Positions 44,211 through 52,039 of a stretch of DNA of 64,000 nucleotides are shown here, one piece after another; positions within the stretch are counted from its first letter, which is position 1; every line of letters begins with the position of its first letter. A program made the position numbers and the translations under genes. Below the pieces are notes generated by a model that saw nothing but the letters and a program-made list of their open reading frames with translations, had not been told where the DNA came from and searched no databases. Origin of the DNA: Kineothrix sp. IPX-CK (GTDB lineage Bacteria > Bacillota > Clostridia > Lachnospirales > Lachnospiraceae); the NCBI RefSeq assembly GCF_039134705.1, contig NZ_CP146256.1:1116001-1180000 (forward strand). Reading direction: 5' to 3'.

Positions 44211-44369
44211 ATGTCTAAAAACGATTACAACCAAAACAGCGACAGGCAGAGTCAGGAAAACAAGTCCAATACCAGCAACAAACAGAACCAGAATCAGAAG
44301 AACAGCAATAACAGTAACAACAGTAATAACAATAGTTCAAACAACAATCAGAAAAACAGCAACTATTAA
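44211..44369 (+). CDS. Asn/Gln/Ser-rich 52-residue protein
   Basis: A perfect ribosome site (CAGGAGGAATTAAAC) precedes ATG 44211, which opens 52 codons to TAA 44367. Almost the whole product is Asn, Ser, Gln and Lys with no hydrophobic core, signal or cysteine. It ends NQKNSNY. Codon choice varies among Asn codons (AAC/AAT) and the frame is uninterrupted, which favours real coding over a simple DNA repeat. The composition recalls small spore-coat or SASP-like proteins, but there is no family match that I can name. Confidence 0.6.
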   Translation: MSKNDYNQNSDRQSQENKSNTSNKQNQNQKNSNNSNNSNNNSSNNNQKNSNY

Positions 44370-44459
44370 AGCGGTTCTGGAATAGGAAGGGCATCGGAAG
44401 ATGTCCTTTTTAATTTCATAAGAAAGACCTTGTTACGTTGCAGTAGTAAAGTTCCGGTT

Positions 44460-44570
44460 TCCTATGAAATAAAAGCACTCCGTGCAGGATGCGCAGCTTC
44501 GCGCGCGGAACAAAAGTTGTGCTGCCAAAGTATTTTAGCGCAAGAGTATGCGAAGCGCACTTTTGTTCTG
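44460..44570 (+). repeat. Dispersed non-coding repeat, copy C
   Basis: Aligns with 28656-28766: TCCTAT, ATAAAAGC, GGATGCGCAGC, CGCGCGCGGAACAAAAG, CCAAAGTATT, GCGAAGCGCACTTTTGTTCT. The GGAACAAAAGT and ACTTTTGTTCT parts can pair, so the copy forms a long stem-loop. The gap 44370-44660 has no gene that I can support. Confidence 0.65.
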
Positions 44571-44660
44571 CAATGGGATGAAGTCCATAAAATGATTTTC
44601 GGCACCCCGATCGTAATAAAAAATTGCCCTGTTTTCGGCAGGCTTGAGAGGAATAAGTGA

Positions 44661-44690
44661 TTGACACGGAATGGAAAATGGACTTAATAT
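44661..44690 (+). promoter_or_regulatory. Promoter for the RNA methyltransferase operon
   Basis: TTGACA (44661-44666), 18-base spacer, TAATAT (44685-44690), leaving a leader of about 95 bases. Confidence 0.65.
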
Positions 44691-44715
44691 AAAAAGGTAT
44701 ATTATTTAAGGACAA

Positions 44716-44771
44716 TACCATCGTTTGATAAGGTCACACACGGTCGGGTAAGACCTTGTCAAATGATGGTA
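44716..44771 (+). promoter_or_regulatory. Long leader hairpin upstream of the RNA methyltransferase gene
   Basis: Twenty bases at 44716-44735 pair with 44752-44771 (18 Watson-Crick and two G-U pairs) over a 16-base loop. It lies wholly inside the leader, 22 bases before the start codon, with no T run. It could control translation or stability. Confidence 0.6.
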
Positions 44772-44792
44772 GGATGTAAGGTAGAGGATCAG

Positions 44793-45965
44793 ATGAAAAG
44801 ATATGAATTGATTGCGCCATGCCATTTCGGGCTTGAGGCGGTTTTAAAGAAGGAAATTATCGATTTGGGTTACGATATAAGCGGGGTAGAGGACGGAAGA
44901 GTCACTTTTTACGGCGATGAAGAGGCGGTGTGCCGCGCCAATGTTTTTTTGCGTACGGCAGAGAGAATCCTCATTAAAATAGGAAGCTTTCGGGCGGAGA
45001 CATATGAAGAGCTTTTTCAGGGGACGAAGAACCTGCCTTGGGAGGAATTCGTTCCAAGAGACGGAAAGTTCTGGGTAGCGAAGGCCGGAAGCGTAAAGAG
45101 TAAGCTGTTCAGTCCCTCGGATATTCAGTCGATAATGAAGAAGGCCATGGTAGAGCGATTAAAAGAGGTATATCGCGAAAGCTGGTTTGAGGAAAACGGA
45201 GAGTCATTTCCGGTAAGGGTCTTCTTATTAAAAGATGAGGTGACGGTAGGATTGGACACTACCGGTGATTCTTTACATAAAAGAGGATATCGGAAGCTGA
45301 CGGCGAAAGCGCCCATTGCAGAGAATCTGGCGGCGGCACTCATTATGCTGACGCCGTGGAGAGCGGATCGAATATTGGTAGACCCGTTCTGCGGCAGCGG
45401 TACCATTCCGATAGAGGCGGCGATGATGGCAGCAAATATGGCACCGGGTATGCGCCGGGGATTCACGGCAAAGAATTGGCACCATATAGTAGGCGCACAG
45501 ATTTGGAGGGATACGCTTGAGGAAGCAGAGGAGATGGTCGATCTCCGGGTAGAAACGGATATACAGGGGTACGACGCGGATGAGGACATCGTTGCAGCCG
45601 CCAGGGAAAATGCGCGCCTTGCAGGAGTGGAAAGCTTGATCCATTTTCAGAAACGTGAAGTAAGCGAGTTAAGCCATGCGAAAAAATATGGCTTCATTAT
45701 AACTAATCCCCCTTACGGAGAGCGTCTGGAGGACAAAGAGAACCTTAGGCCGCTATATGAGATGATTGGTGAGCGCTTCCGCATGCTGGACGCGTGGTCT
45801 TTGTATATGATAACTTCCTATGAGAATGCACAGCAGGATATAGGGCGGAAAGCGGATAAGAACAGAAAAATATACAACGGTATGATGAAAACGTATTATT
45901 ACCAGTTCCTCGGGCCGAAACCGGCAAAAAAGCCGAGGCCGGAGGGGGAAAAACGGCAGGAGTAA
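44793..45965 (+). CDS. THUMP-domain class I RNA methyltransferase (YpsC/RlmL-like)
   Basis: 390 residues from ATG 44793 (GTAGAGGA upstream); a start at 44763 would lie inside the leader hairpin. N-terminal ferredoxin-like/THUMP region (about 1-155) starts YELIAPCHFGLEAVLKKEI. The Rossmann domain has VDPFCGSGTIPIEAA and the catalytic TNPPYGERL (about 305), typical of N2-guanine methylation in 23S rRNA. The E. coli RlmL has a second methyltransferase domain that is absent here. Confidence 0.88.
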   Translation: MKRYELIAPCHFGLEAVLKKEIIDLGYDISGVEDGRVTFYGDEEAVCRANVFLRTAERILIKIGSFRAETYEELFQGTKNLPWEEFVPRDGKFWVAKAGSVKSKLFSPSDIQSIMKKAMVERLKEVYRESWFEENGESFPVRVFLLKDEVTVGLDTTGDSLHKRGYRKLTAKAPIAENLAAALIMLTPWRADRILVDPFCGSGTIPIEAAMMAANMAPGMRRGFTAKNWHHIVGAQIWRDTLEEAEEMVDLRVETDIQGYDADEDIVAAARENARLAGVESLIHFQKREVSELSHAKKYGFIITNPPYGERLEDKENLRPLYEMIGERFRMLDAWSLYMITSYENAQQDIGRKADKNRKIYNGMMKTYYYQFLGPKPAKKPRPEGEKRQE

Positions 45966-45972
45966 AGTAACT

Positions 45973-47013
45973 ATGCGGCAGCAATTGATGAAAAAAACAG
46001 TGATATACAGTGTGATATTTGCGGTTGCCGCAATGGCTTTCATCGTATATACTGCTTCCCACAAGGTGATTATGATTGCAGATGTGGCGCAGGACGAGGT
46101 ACAGGTAAAAGCAGGTGGCGGAGGAACGGCATCTGAGGAAAAGAGTCTTCTCACCTTCGGAGCGAATGAGGAGAATGCGGATTATCTATGTATTCCTTTT
46201 CAGGAAGGGATAAAAGCTGAGACCGTAAAAATAGAAAATCGCTATATGGATCATGAGTTATGGATAAGCTTTGAAAATGACTGCAGCGATTTTTATAAGA
46301 ACAATCAGATTACGGGAAATAAGGATAATATAAGTAAGGGTTATTACGAGCAGGAAGAAAAGAAAACGATATTAAAATTTTCGTTGACAGGAGTATTTGA
46401 ATATCGTAGTATTTTGGAAGAAAATAATTTGTACATAGAATTTCTTCCTCCGAAGGAAATGTATGAAAAGATAGTAGTCATCGACCCCGCAGGCGGAGGA
46501 GAAGAATACGGAGCCAGAAAAGGACTGATTTCGGAGAAGGAAGTAACTTTAGAGATTGCAAAGAAGCTGAAGGAAAAGCTGGATGCCACGGATATTAAGG
46601 TATATTACACCAGAATGGAGGATGTGTATCCCGATGAGGCGAGCCGTGCGGCAATCGCTAACGATACGCAAGCGGACATGCTGGTACGTATTCAGGTGGG
46701 TGCGAACGCGGATCCTTCGCTTTTTGGCACTCGCGCGATATATAATGAAAGCTATTTCATACCGGGATTCGGAAGCATAGAGCTTGCTGATTTGCTGGAG
46801 CGGGAAGTGGTTACCTCGATTCGGGGCAAGGCGATTGGACTGGTCGCTGCGAATGAATCGGAATATGTGCTTCAGGAGGCTATGGTACCGGCAGCGGGCA
46901 TAAGCGTAGGTTATATAACGAATGAAAAGGAAGAAGCTCTTCTGAAAAGCGAAACCTATCTGGAGAAAATTGCGGATGGATTATATAACGCTATTTTGAA
47001 GGCATATGAATGA
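45973..47013 (+). CDS. Amidase_3-fold membrane protein without zinc ligands (pseudoenzyme)
   Basis: 346 residues. One N-terminal helix (about 8-28), an extracellular region (about 35-155) and an N-acetylmuramoyl-L-alanine amidase fold from about 165. The fold is recognisable (VVIDPAGGGEEYGAR, EKEVTLEIAKKL, YTRMEDV, AAIANDTQADMLVRI, ISVGYITNEKEE). The usual zinc His of DxGHGG is lost, the His of SIHANA is lost (RIQVGANAD), and the catalytic Glu of VExGFxSN is Ser. It should not cleave peptidoglycan, but may bind it or regulate. The gene lies seven bases after the RNA methyltransferase gene. Confidence 0.82.
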   Translation: MRQQLMKKTVIYSVIFAVAAMAFIVYTASHKVIMIADVAQDEVQVKAGGGGTASEEKSLLTFGANEENADYLCIPFQEGIKAETVKIENRYMDHELWISFENDCSDFYKNNQITGNKDNISKGYYEQEEKKTILKFSLTGVFEYRSILEENNLYIEFLPPKEMYEKIVVIDPAGGGEEYGARKGLISEKEVTLEIAKKLKEKLDATDIKVYYTRMEDVYPDEASRAAIANDTQADMLVRIQVGANADPSLFGTRAIYNESYFIPGFGSIELADLLEREVVTSIRGKAIGLVAANESEYVLQEAMVPAAGISVGYITNEKEEALLKSETYLEKIADGLYNAILKAYE

Positions 47014-47633
47014 GGACATATTATATGGGAAGGGAAATTGTTTTCGCTACGGGAAATGCAGGGAAGATGAAGGAAATCAGAGAGATTCTGGCCGATACGG
47101 GCTGGGAAGTGCTCTCCATGAAGGAAGTGGGAATCGATATACCCATTGAAGAGAACGGGGCGACCTTCGAAGAGAATGCGATCATAAAGGCGAAAGCGGT
47201 ATCCGAGGTCTGCGGAGAAATTGTTCTTGCGGATGATTCAGGTCTGGAAATCGATTATTTGAATAAAGAACCGGGCATTTATTCAGCGAGATATATGGGA
47301 GAGAATACGTCCTATCGGATTAAGAACGCTAATTTGATAGAAAGGCTTTCGGGGGTAGGGGACGAAGAAAGAACGGCGCGCTTTATATGTGCCATAGCGG
47401 CTTTTTTTCCTGACGGAGATATAATTACTACATATGGAGAGGTCGAAGGCAGGATCGGATATGAAGAAAAAGGAGAAAACGGGTTCGGATACGATCCGAT
47501 ATTTTATCTGCCTGAACTTGGAAAAACTACGGCTGAGCTTAGTGACGATGAGAAAAACAACATTAGCCACAGGGGGAAAGCATTGCGTAAAATGAAGGAA
47601 GAGCTAAAGAAAAAGCTAAAGAAAAAGCTTTGA
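47010..47633 (+). CDS. rdgB: XTP/dITP pyrophosphatase (RdgB/HAM1)
   Basis: 207 residues. The ATG at 47010 overlaps the amidase stop (ATGA); ATG 47025 with GAGGA upstream gives 202 residues and is equally possible. Motifs are typical: IVFATGNAGKMKEI, the ENAIIKAKA helix, LADDSGLEIDYL, FGYDPIF and SHRGKAL. It hydrolyses non-standard purine nucleoside triphosphates, keeping ITP and XTP out of DNA and RNA. The end has KKLKKKLKKKL-like lysine repeats. Confidence 0.92.
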   Translation: MRTYYMGREIVFATGNAGKMKEIREILADTGWEVLSMKEVGIDIPIEENGATFEENAIIKAKAVSEVCGEIVLADDSGLEIDYLNKEPGIYSARYMGENTSYRIKNANLIERLSGVGDEERTARFICAIAAFFPDGDIITTYGEVEGRIGYEEKGENGFGYDPIFYLPELGKTTAELSDDEKNNISHRGKALRKMKEELKKKLKKKL

Positions 47634-47646
47634 AGAGAGGACTAGT

Positions 47647-48126
47647 ATGCGTGTACTGATAGTAAGTGATACACATCGCCAGAACAATAATTACCTGAAG
47701 GTTCTTGAAAGAGAAAGGCCCATTGATATGGTGGTTCATTGCGGAGACGCCGAGGGAAGTGAATATTTGATCTGCGAAAGTGCAGGCTGTCCGGTGGAGA
47801 TCGTCACCGGAAATAATGATTTTTTCTCCGATCTCCCCCGGGAAAAGGAATTTACCATCGGCAGTTACAAAGTATGGCTGACCCATGGACACAACTATTA
47901 TGTTACGATGGGAAACGAATCCCTCAAAGAAGAAGCGGTTGCACGGGGGGCTGACATAGTCATCTACGGGCATACGCATAGGCCCCTTGTCGATATCGAG
48001 GACAAGGTCATCGCAGTCAATCCGGGAAGTCTGGCTTATCCAAGGCAAGAAGGAAAGAGGCCGTCTTATGTGATGATGGAGCTGGATAATGAGGGAAAAG
48101 CACATTTCGATATTTGTTATTTATAG
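47647..48126 (+). CDS. YfcE/MJ0936-type metallophosphoesterase
   Basis: 159 residues. Calcineurin-like metal motifs appear in order: SDTHRQ, HCGDAEG, TGNNDF, THGHNY and YGHTHRP. Such small phosphodiesterases act on phosphodiesters of uncertain natural identity. It follows rdgB by 13 bases, a pairing common in Firmicutes. GAAGAGAGGACTAGT precedes the ATG. Confidence 0.88.
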   Translation: MRVLIVSDTHRQNNNYLKVLERERPIDMVVHCGDAEGSEYLICESAGCPVEIVTGNNDFFSDLPREKEFTIGSYKVWLTHGHNYYVTMGNESLKEEAVARGADIVIYGHTHRPLVDIEDKVIAVNPGSLAYPRQEGKRPSYVMMELDNEGKAHFDICYL

Positions 48127-48175
48127 GGCTGAAAAGCGGATGAATTTTATGTGCAGATAAAGTTATAAAAATGTG

Positions 48176-48204
48176 TTGACATGATTTAAACCTTATTATA
48201 TAAT
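48176..48204 (+). promoter_or_regulatory. Promoter of the tRNA cluster
   Basis: A consensus TTGACA (48176-48181), 17-base spacer, TATAAT (48199-48204), 35 bases before the first tRNA. Confidence 0.85.
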
Positions 48205-48238
48205 ATATCTTGCGCTGTGACAAGGCGAGTGGGTGCGC

Positions 48239-48313
48239 CGGGGTGTGGCTCAGCTTGGCTAGAGCGCTTGGTTTGGGACCAAGAAGTCGCAGGTTCGAAT
48301 CCTGTCACCCCGA
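48239..48313 (+). tRNA. tRNA-Pro (anticodon TGG)
   Basis: Acceptor CGGGGTG pairs with CACCCCG (48306-48312); anticodon loop TTTGGGA gives TGG; GGTTCGAATCC T-arm; no encoded CCA. Confidence 0.95.
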
Positions 48314-48341
48314 TTTTTAATCGGATGTCGCAATAGAATAT

Positions 48342-48412
48342 GCGGGTGTAGTTCAATGGTAGAACACTAGCCTTCCAAGCTAGATACGTGGGTTCGATTC
48401 CCATCACCCGCT
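48342..48412 (+). tRNA. tRNA-Gly (anticodon TCC)
   Basis: Acceptor GCGGGTG pairs with CACCCGC (48405-48411); anticodon loop CTTCCAA gives TCC. Its 3-prime end is the first unit of the tandem repeat that follows. Confidence 0.95.
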
Positions 48413-48543
48413 TTGGCGGAGCCAAGCGTGCGATGGGAATTATTCATCCTAGTCTGCGACGCATGTCACCCGCTTTGGCGGACAAAGTGTGCAACGGGAA
48501 TTATTCATTCCAGTCAGCGATGCGTGTCACCCGCTTTGGCGGA
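48404..48543 (+). repeat. Tandem repeat seeded by the 3-prime end of tRNA-Gly
   Basis: The 17 bases TCACCCGCTTTGGCGGA occur at 48404-48420, 48466-48482 and 48527-48543, periods 62 and 61. The sequence between (GGGAATTATTCAT, then AGTC and GCGAYGCRTGT) is also similar in the first two units. A final part GGAGCCAAAGCG trails to 48572. Confidence 0.75.
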
Positions 48544-48589
48544 CAAAGTTTCTTTCAGCGGAGCCAAAGCGTTGGATAATATAATATAT

Positions 48590-48663
<74 letters not shown>

Positions 48664-48712
48664 TTTGAGATGGGAATTACTATCTTGTAAATAGGAATTA
48701 ATATCTCGCTAT

Positions 48713-48787
48713 GGTGGGTGTAGCACAGTTGGTTAGCGCGTCAGATTGTGGTTCTGAAGGTCGAGGGTTCGAATCCCTTTACCCACC
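48713..48787 (+). tRNA. tRNA-His (anticodon GTG)
   Basis: Acceptor GTGGGTG (48714-48720) pairs with TACCCAC; the extra G at 48713 can pair with the discriminator C at 48787, the mark of tRNA-His. Anticodon GTG in CAGATTGTGGTTCTG. Confidence 0.95.
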
Positions 48788-48856
48788 TTTTTACTTTTAG
48801 GAGGAGCATAACGCCCTCGAGGTTGTCTTTACGGACAAGCTTGGTGTTAAAAGTGA

Positions 48857-48928
48857 TGGGCTATCGCCAAGCGGTAAGGCACAGGACTTTGACTCCTGCA
48901 GTCGCTGGTTCGAATCCAGCTAGCCCAG
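48857..48928 (+). tRNA. tRNA-Gln (anticodon TTG)
   Basis: Acceptor TGGGCTA pairs with TAGCCCA (48921-48927); stem CAGGA/TCCTG with loop CTTTGAC gives TTG. Confidence 0.95.
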
Positions 48929-48937
48929 TTTAAATAT

Positions 48938-49010
48938 GGGGTATTAGCTCAGTCGGTAGAGCACTTGACTTTTAATCAAGTTGTCCGGGGTTCGAATCCC
49001 CGATGCCTCA
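48938..49010 (+). tRNA. tRNA-Lys (anticodon TTT)
   Basis: Acceptor GGGGTAT pairs with ATGCCTC (wobbles included); stem CTTGA/TCAAG with loop CTTTTAA gives TTT. Confidence 0.95.
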
Positions 49011-49022
49011 CTATAATGAAGT

Positions 49023-49062
49023 GACATCTTTATCTGACAAGATATAAGATGTTCTTTTTTAT
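49023..49062 (+). terminator. Terminator of the tRNA cluster
   Basis: GACATCTTTATCT pairs with AGATATAAGATGTTC (one bulge on each side), followed by TTTTTT. Confidence 0.8.
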
Positions 49063-49106
49063 GTAACAGGAAGCTTTTTGACTTATTGCACTGAAAGGAT
49101 GAAATT

Positions 49107-50483
49107 ATGGAATTGCAGAAAGAAAATAAAATGGGCTATATGCCTGTAAATAAACTATTATTGTCGATGTCATTGCCTATTATGGTTTCCATGCTGGTAC
49201 AGGCCCTATATAACATAGTGGACAGTGTCTTTGTGGCGATGATTAACGAGAACGCATTGACGGCGGTATCTCTGGCCTTCCCGATACAAAGCCTTATGAT
49301 TGCTGTGGCGGTGGGTACCGGTGTAGGCATCAATGCGGTATTATCCAAATCGCTGGGAGAGAAGAACTTTGAAAAAGTAAATAGAACCGCGGTCAACGGA
49401 GTCTTTCTTGCGCTTGTATCTTACCTCGTTTTTCTTGTAGTGGGATTGACGGCGGTTGTACCGTTTTACCGCAGTCAGACCATGGATGCTCAGATTTTGG
49501 AATATGGGAGGGAGTATCTGACTATTGTATGTGTGGCTTCTTTAGGCATATTTATTCAGATTACCTTTGAACGTATGCTGCAATCTACCGGTAAAACCAT
49601 TTTTACTTTGGCAACGCAGGGAACGGGAGCGGTCATTAACCTTATTTTAGATCCGATTCTTATATTTGGCTTGCTTGGAATGCCTAAGCTTGGAGTAGCC
49701 GGTTCGGCGGTGGCTACCGTTATAGGACAGACAATTAGCGGTATTCTGGCGGTAGTCATAAATCATAGGTTAAATAACGAGGTAAAATTAAATTTTAAAG
49801 GATTTCGACCTGATAAGGAGATTATAAAGCATATATATATTATAGGGATTCCTTCGATCGTTATGCAGGCCATGGGGTCATTAATGACCTATGGTATCAA
49901 TCTCATCCTTATTTCGTTTACGGCGACGGCAACGGCTGTATTCGGCGTATATTTTAAACTTCAAAGCTTTGTTTTCATGCCAATATTCGGTTTAAATAAC
50001 GGGATGGTCCCTATTATCGCTTATAATCATGGTGCAAAGAAAAGAGATCGTTTAATAAAGACGATAAAGCTCAGCATTTTTTATGCTGTAGCGCTTATGG
50101 GGGTGGGATTTTTTATATTTCAGATGTTCCCTTATACATTGCTGAGATGGTTTAATGCTTCGGAAATGATGTTTGCCATAGGAGCACCGGCACTGCGTAT
50201 CATCAGCATTAGTTTCTTGGGAGCCGGTTTCTCAATTATCTGCAGCTCTGTATTTCAGGCGTTGGGTAATGGAGTGTACAGCATGACGATCTCATTGATC
50301 AGACAGCTGATCGTACTTCTTCCAGCTGCATATTTGTTGTCGAAGCTGGGAAATGTGGATTATGTATGGTGGTCGTTCCCGATTGCGGAAATAGTGGCAT
50401 TGATGCTGTCTGCGTTTTTTCTCAATCGTATTTATCACAAGATAATAAAGTATATAGGAGAGGGAAAAGAAATAAATGCCTAA
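49107..50483 (+). CDS. MATE family multidrug efflux protein
   Basis: 458 residues with twelve hydrophobic helices. Typical MATE signatures: LLLSMSLPIMVSMLVQALYNIVDSVFVA at the start, FPIQSLMIAVAVGTGVG, and LGVAGSAVATVIGQ in the middle. It exports cationic drugs or metabolites using sodium or proton gradients. GAAAGGATGAAATT precedes the ATG. It stands alone after the tRNA cluster and ends at a bidirectional hairpin. Confidence 0.92.
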   Translation: MELQKENKMGYMPVNKLLLSMSLPIMVSMLVQALYNIVDSVFVAMINENALTAVSLAFPIQSLMIAVAVGTGVGINAVLSKSLGEKNFEKVNRTAVNGVFLALVSYLVFLVVGLTAVVPFYRSQTMDAQILEYGREYLTIVCVASLGIFIQITFERMLQSTGKTIFTLATQGTGAVINLILDPILIFGLLGMPKLGVAGSAVATVIGQTISGILAVVINHRLNNEVKLNFKGFRPDKEIIKHIYIIGIPSIVMQAMGSLMTYGINLILISFTATATAVFGVYFKLQSFVFMPIFGLNNGMVPIIAYNHGAKKRDRLIKTIKLSIFYAVALMGVGFFIFQMFPYTLLRWFNASEMMFAIGAPALRIISISFLGAGFSIICSSVFQALGNGVYSMTISLIRQLIVLLPAAYLLSKLGNVDYVWWSFPIAEIVALMLSAFFLNRIYHKIIKYIGEGKEINA

Positions 50484-50554
50484 TGACTTAAAATGAAGTG
50501 GGAAAATCTCGCCCGCTTAAAGTGAGAGTCTTAATTTATGTTAAGTATGGAGAT

Positions 50555-50590
50555 AAAAGCTCGCCGGAGAGATTCGGAGAGCTTTTTTGT
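50555..50590. terminator. Terminator between convergent MATE and OadB-like genes
   Basis: AAAAGCTC (50555-50562) pairs with GAGCTTTT, with an inner CCG/CGG stem and TTTTTT after; A runs on the other side allow both directions. Confidence 0.8.
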
Positions 50591-50594
50591 AATA

Positions 50595-51749
50595 TCAGGA
50601 ACCAAAAAGAGTAATAAAGATTCCTGCTATTAATGCTGAACCGATCGTGCTCGATACGATAGGGCCCATTGCATGCATTAAAAGATGATTATGGGGATTA
50701 TATTCCTGCCCCATTTTTTGAGAAACGCGGGCAGCCATCGGCATAGCGGATACACCTGAATTTCCAATTAAAGGATTTACCTTTCCTCCGGTTATTTTGC
50801 ACAGGATCTTTGCTATAATAATACCGCCGATCGTTCCAAAGGCGAAAGCGAACAGTCCCAAGCAGATAATCATGATAGTTTGAGGGTTCAGAATCCGTTC
50901 TGCGGTAGCCGTTGCACCGACAGAAAGGCCGATTAACAACGTTAATATGTTTAATAGATCGTTTTGTAACGAACGGATATACCGTTCGGTTACGCCGCTT
51001 TCTTTGATCAGATTTCCCAGCATCAGCATGGCGATTAATGAACCCGCCGCAGGAACTAAGAGCAATGTAAGAAGAGTTATGCCAATAGAAAAAAGAATTT
51101 TATGCCTGCGGGTTACTTTTTTTGATTCCGGCATAACAATAACCCGCTCTTTCGGGGTTGTAAGCGCGCGCATGATCGGAGGCTGGATGATTGGGATCAA
51201 GGCCATGTATGAATACGCGGCAATCGTTATTACGGGTAATAGATCAGGCGCAAGACGATCTGCGGTGTAAATAGAAGTTGGGCCGTCTGAACTGCCGATA
51301 ATACCGATAGCGGCGGCCTCCCCCAGAGTAAATGGTTCTAATCCGGGGATAATGTACGCAAGGCCCTGCCCTATTAATAAGGCGCCTCCCATGGAGGCAA
51401 AAATACCGAACTGACCGCCCAATCCGATAAGCGCGTTGCGGGGAGAAGCGATCAACGGACCAAAGTCGGTCATAGCGCCAATGCACAAAAAAATCATCGG
51501 CGGATAAATACCTAAATCAATCCCCCGATACAAATAATAAAGTAAGCCACCCTCATCATATGCAGAAAGACCCGCCAACGGAATATTGGCGATCATCATG
51601 CCAAAAGCCAGAGGAAGAAGCAATAGCGGTTCATATTTTCTAACGATGGCAAGATATGTTAAAAAGAAAGCAAGCAATATCATTACAACCTGCGGTAAGG
51701 TCACTTGCGCGAGCCCAAAGTTAGAAAAAAAATTATCCCAGAATGTCAT
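50595..51749 (-). CDS. Sodium ion-translocating decarboxylase beta subunit (OadB/GcdB/MmdB family)
   Basis: 384 residues from ATG 51749, eight bases after AAGGAGG; the TTG at 51755 is too close. About eleven hydrophobic segments. The conserved sodium-channel region IGIIGSSDGPTSIY carries the Asp essential in this family, and GNSGVSAMPMAARV near the end is also characteristic. Such subunits couple decarboxylation of a carboxybiotin partner to sodium export. No alpha, biotin or gamma subunit gene lies nearby, so partners must be elsewhere or the protein has another transport role. Divergent from a two-component system. Confidence 0.88.
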   Translation of the reverse strand: MTFWDNFFSNFGLAQVTLPQVVMILLAFFLTYLAIVRKYEPLLLLPLAFGMMIANIPLAGLSAYDEGGLLYYLYRGIDLGIYPPMIFLCIGAMTDFGPLIASPRNALIGLGGQFGIFASMGGALLIGQGLAYIIPGLEPFTLGEAAAIGIIGSSDGPTSIYTADRLAPDLLPVITIAAYSYMALIPIIQPPIMRALTTPKERVIVMPESKKVTRRHKILFSIGITLLTLLLVPAAGSLIAMLMLGNLIKESGVTERYIRSLQNDLLNILTLLIGLSVGATATAERILNPQTIMIICLGLFAFAFGTIGGIIIAKILCKITGGKVNPLIGNSGVSAMPMAARVSQKMGQEYNPHNHLLMHAMGPIVSSTIGSALIAGIFITLFGS

Positions 51750-51890
51750 GTACAAATCCTCCTTGATATATAAATCCTATATTTTGGTATAGCCCTCACC
51801 GATACCATCGATTGACGAAGGCTCCCAATTTTACATTTTGTATTTTAGATGTACTTCATTAAAGAGAGATTAAAGCTGCCGTTTCTTAAG

Positions 51891-51920
51891 TTGAAACATT
51901 TTCCGTAAGGGAGGTATAAT
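51891..51920 (+). promoter_or_regulatory. Promoter for the two-component system
   Basis: TTGAAA (51891-51896), 18-base spacer, TATAAT (51915-51920) set in a GGTATAATACC palindrome; leader about 110 bases. Confidence 0.55.
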
Positions 51921-52039
51921 ACCATTGATTGTATAAAGAGAATTATGCATAGTGCCAGGTATCGACACCGGCTGTGAATTTAATATTTCTTTAATGAGGA
52001 TTGTCTAAAATAAATAGTAAAATTCTATGGAGGTGACAT

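Noticed and set aside
44716..44771. T-box or other known riboswitch in the methyltransferase leader
   Set aside because: A single hairpin only; no T-box sequence, terminator or known aptamer core is visible.
48404..48543. CRISPR-like array after tRNA-Gly
   Set aside because: Only three units, the intervening parts are similar to each other rather than unique spacers, and the repeat starts inside a tRNA; no cas genes are present.
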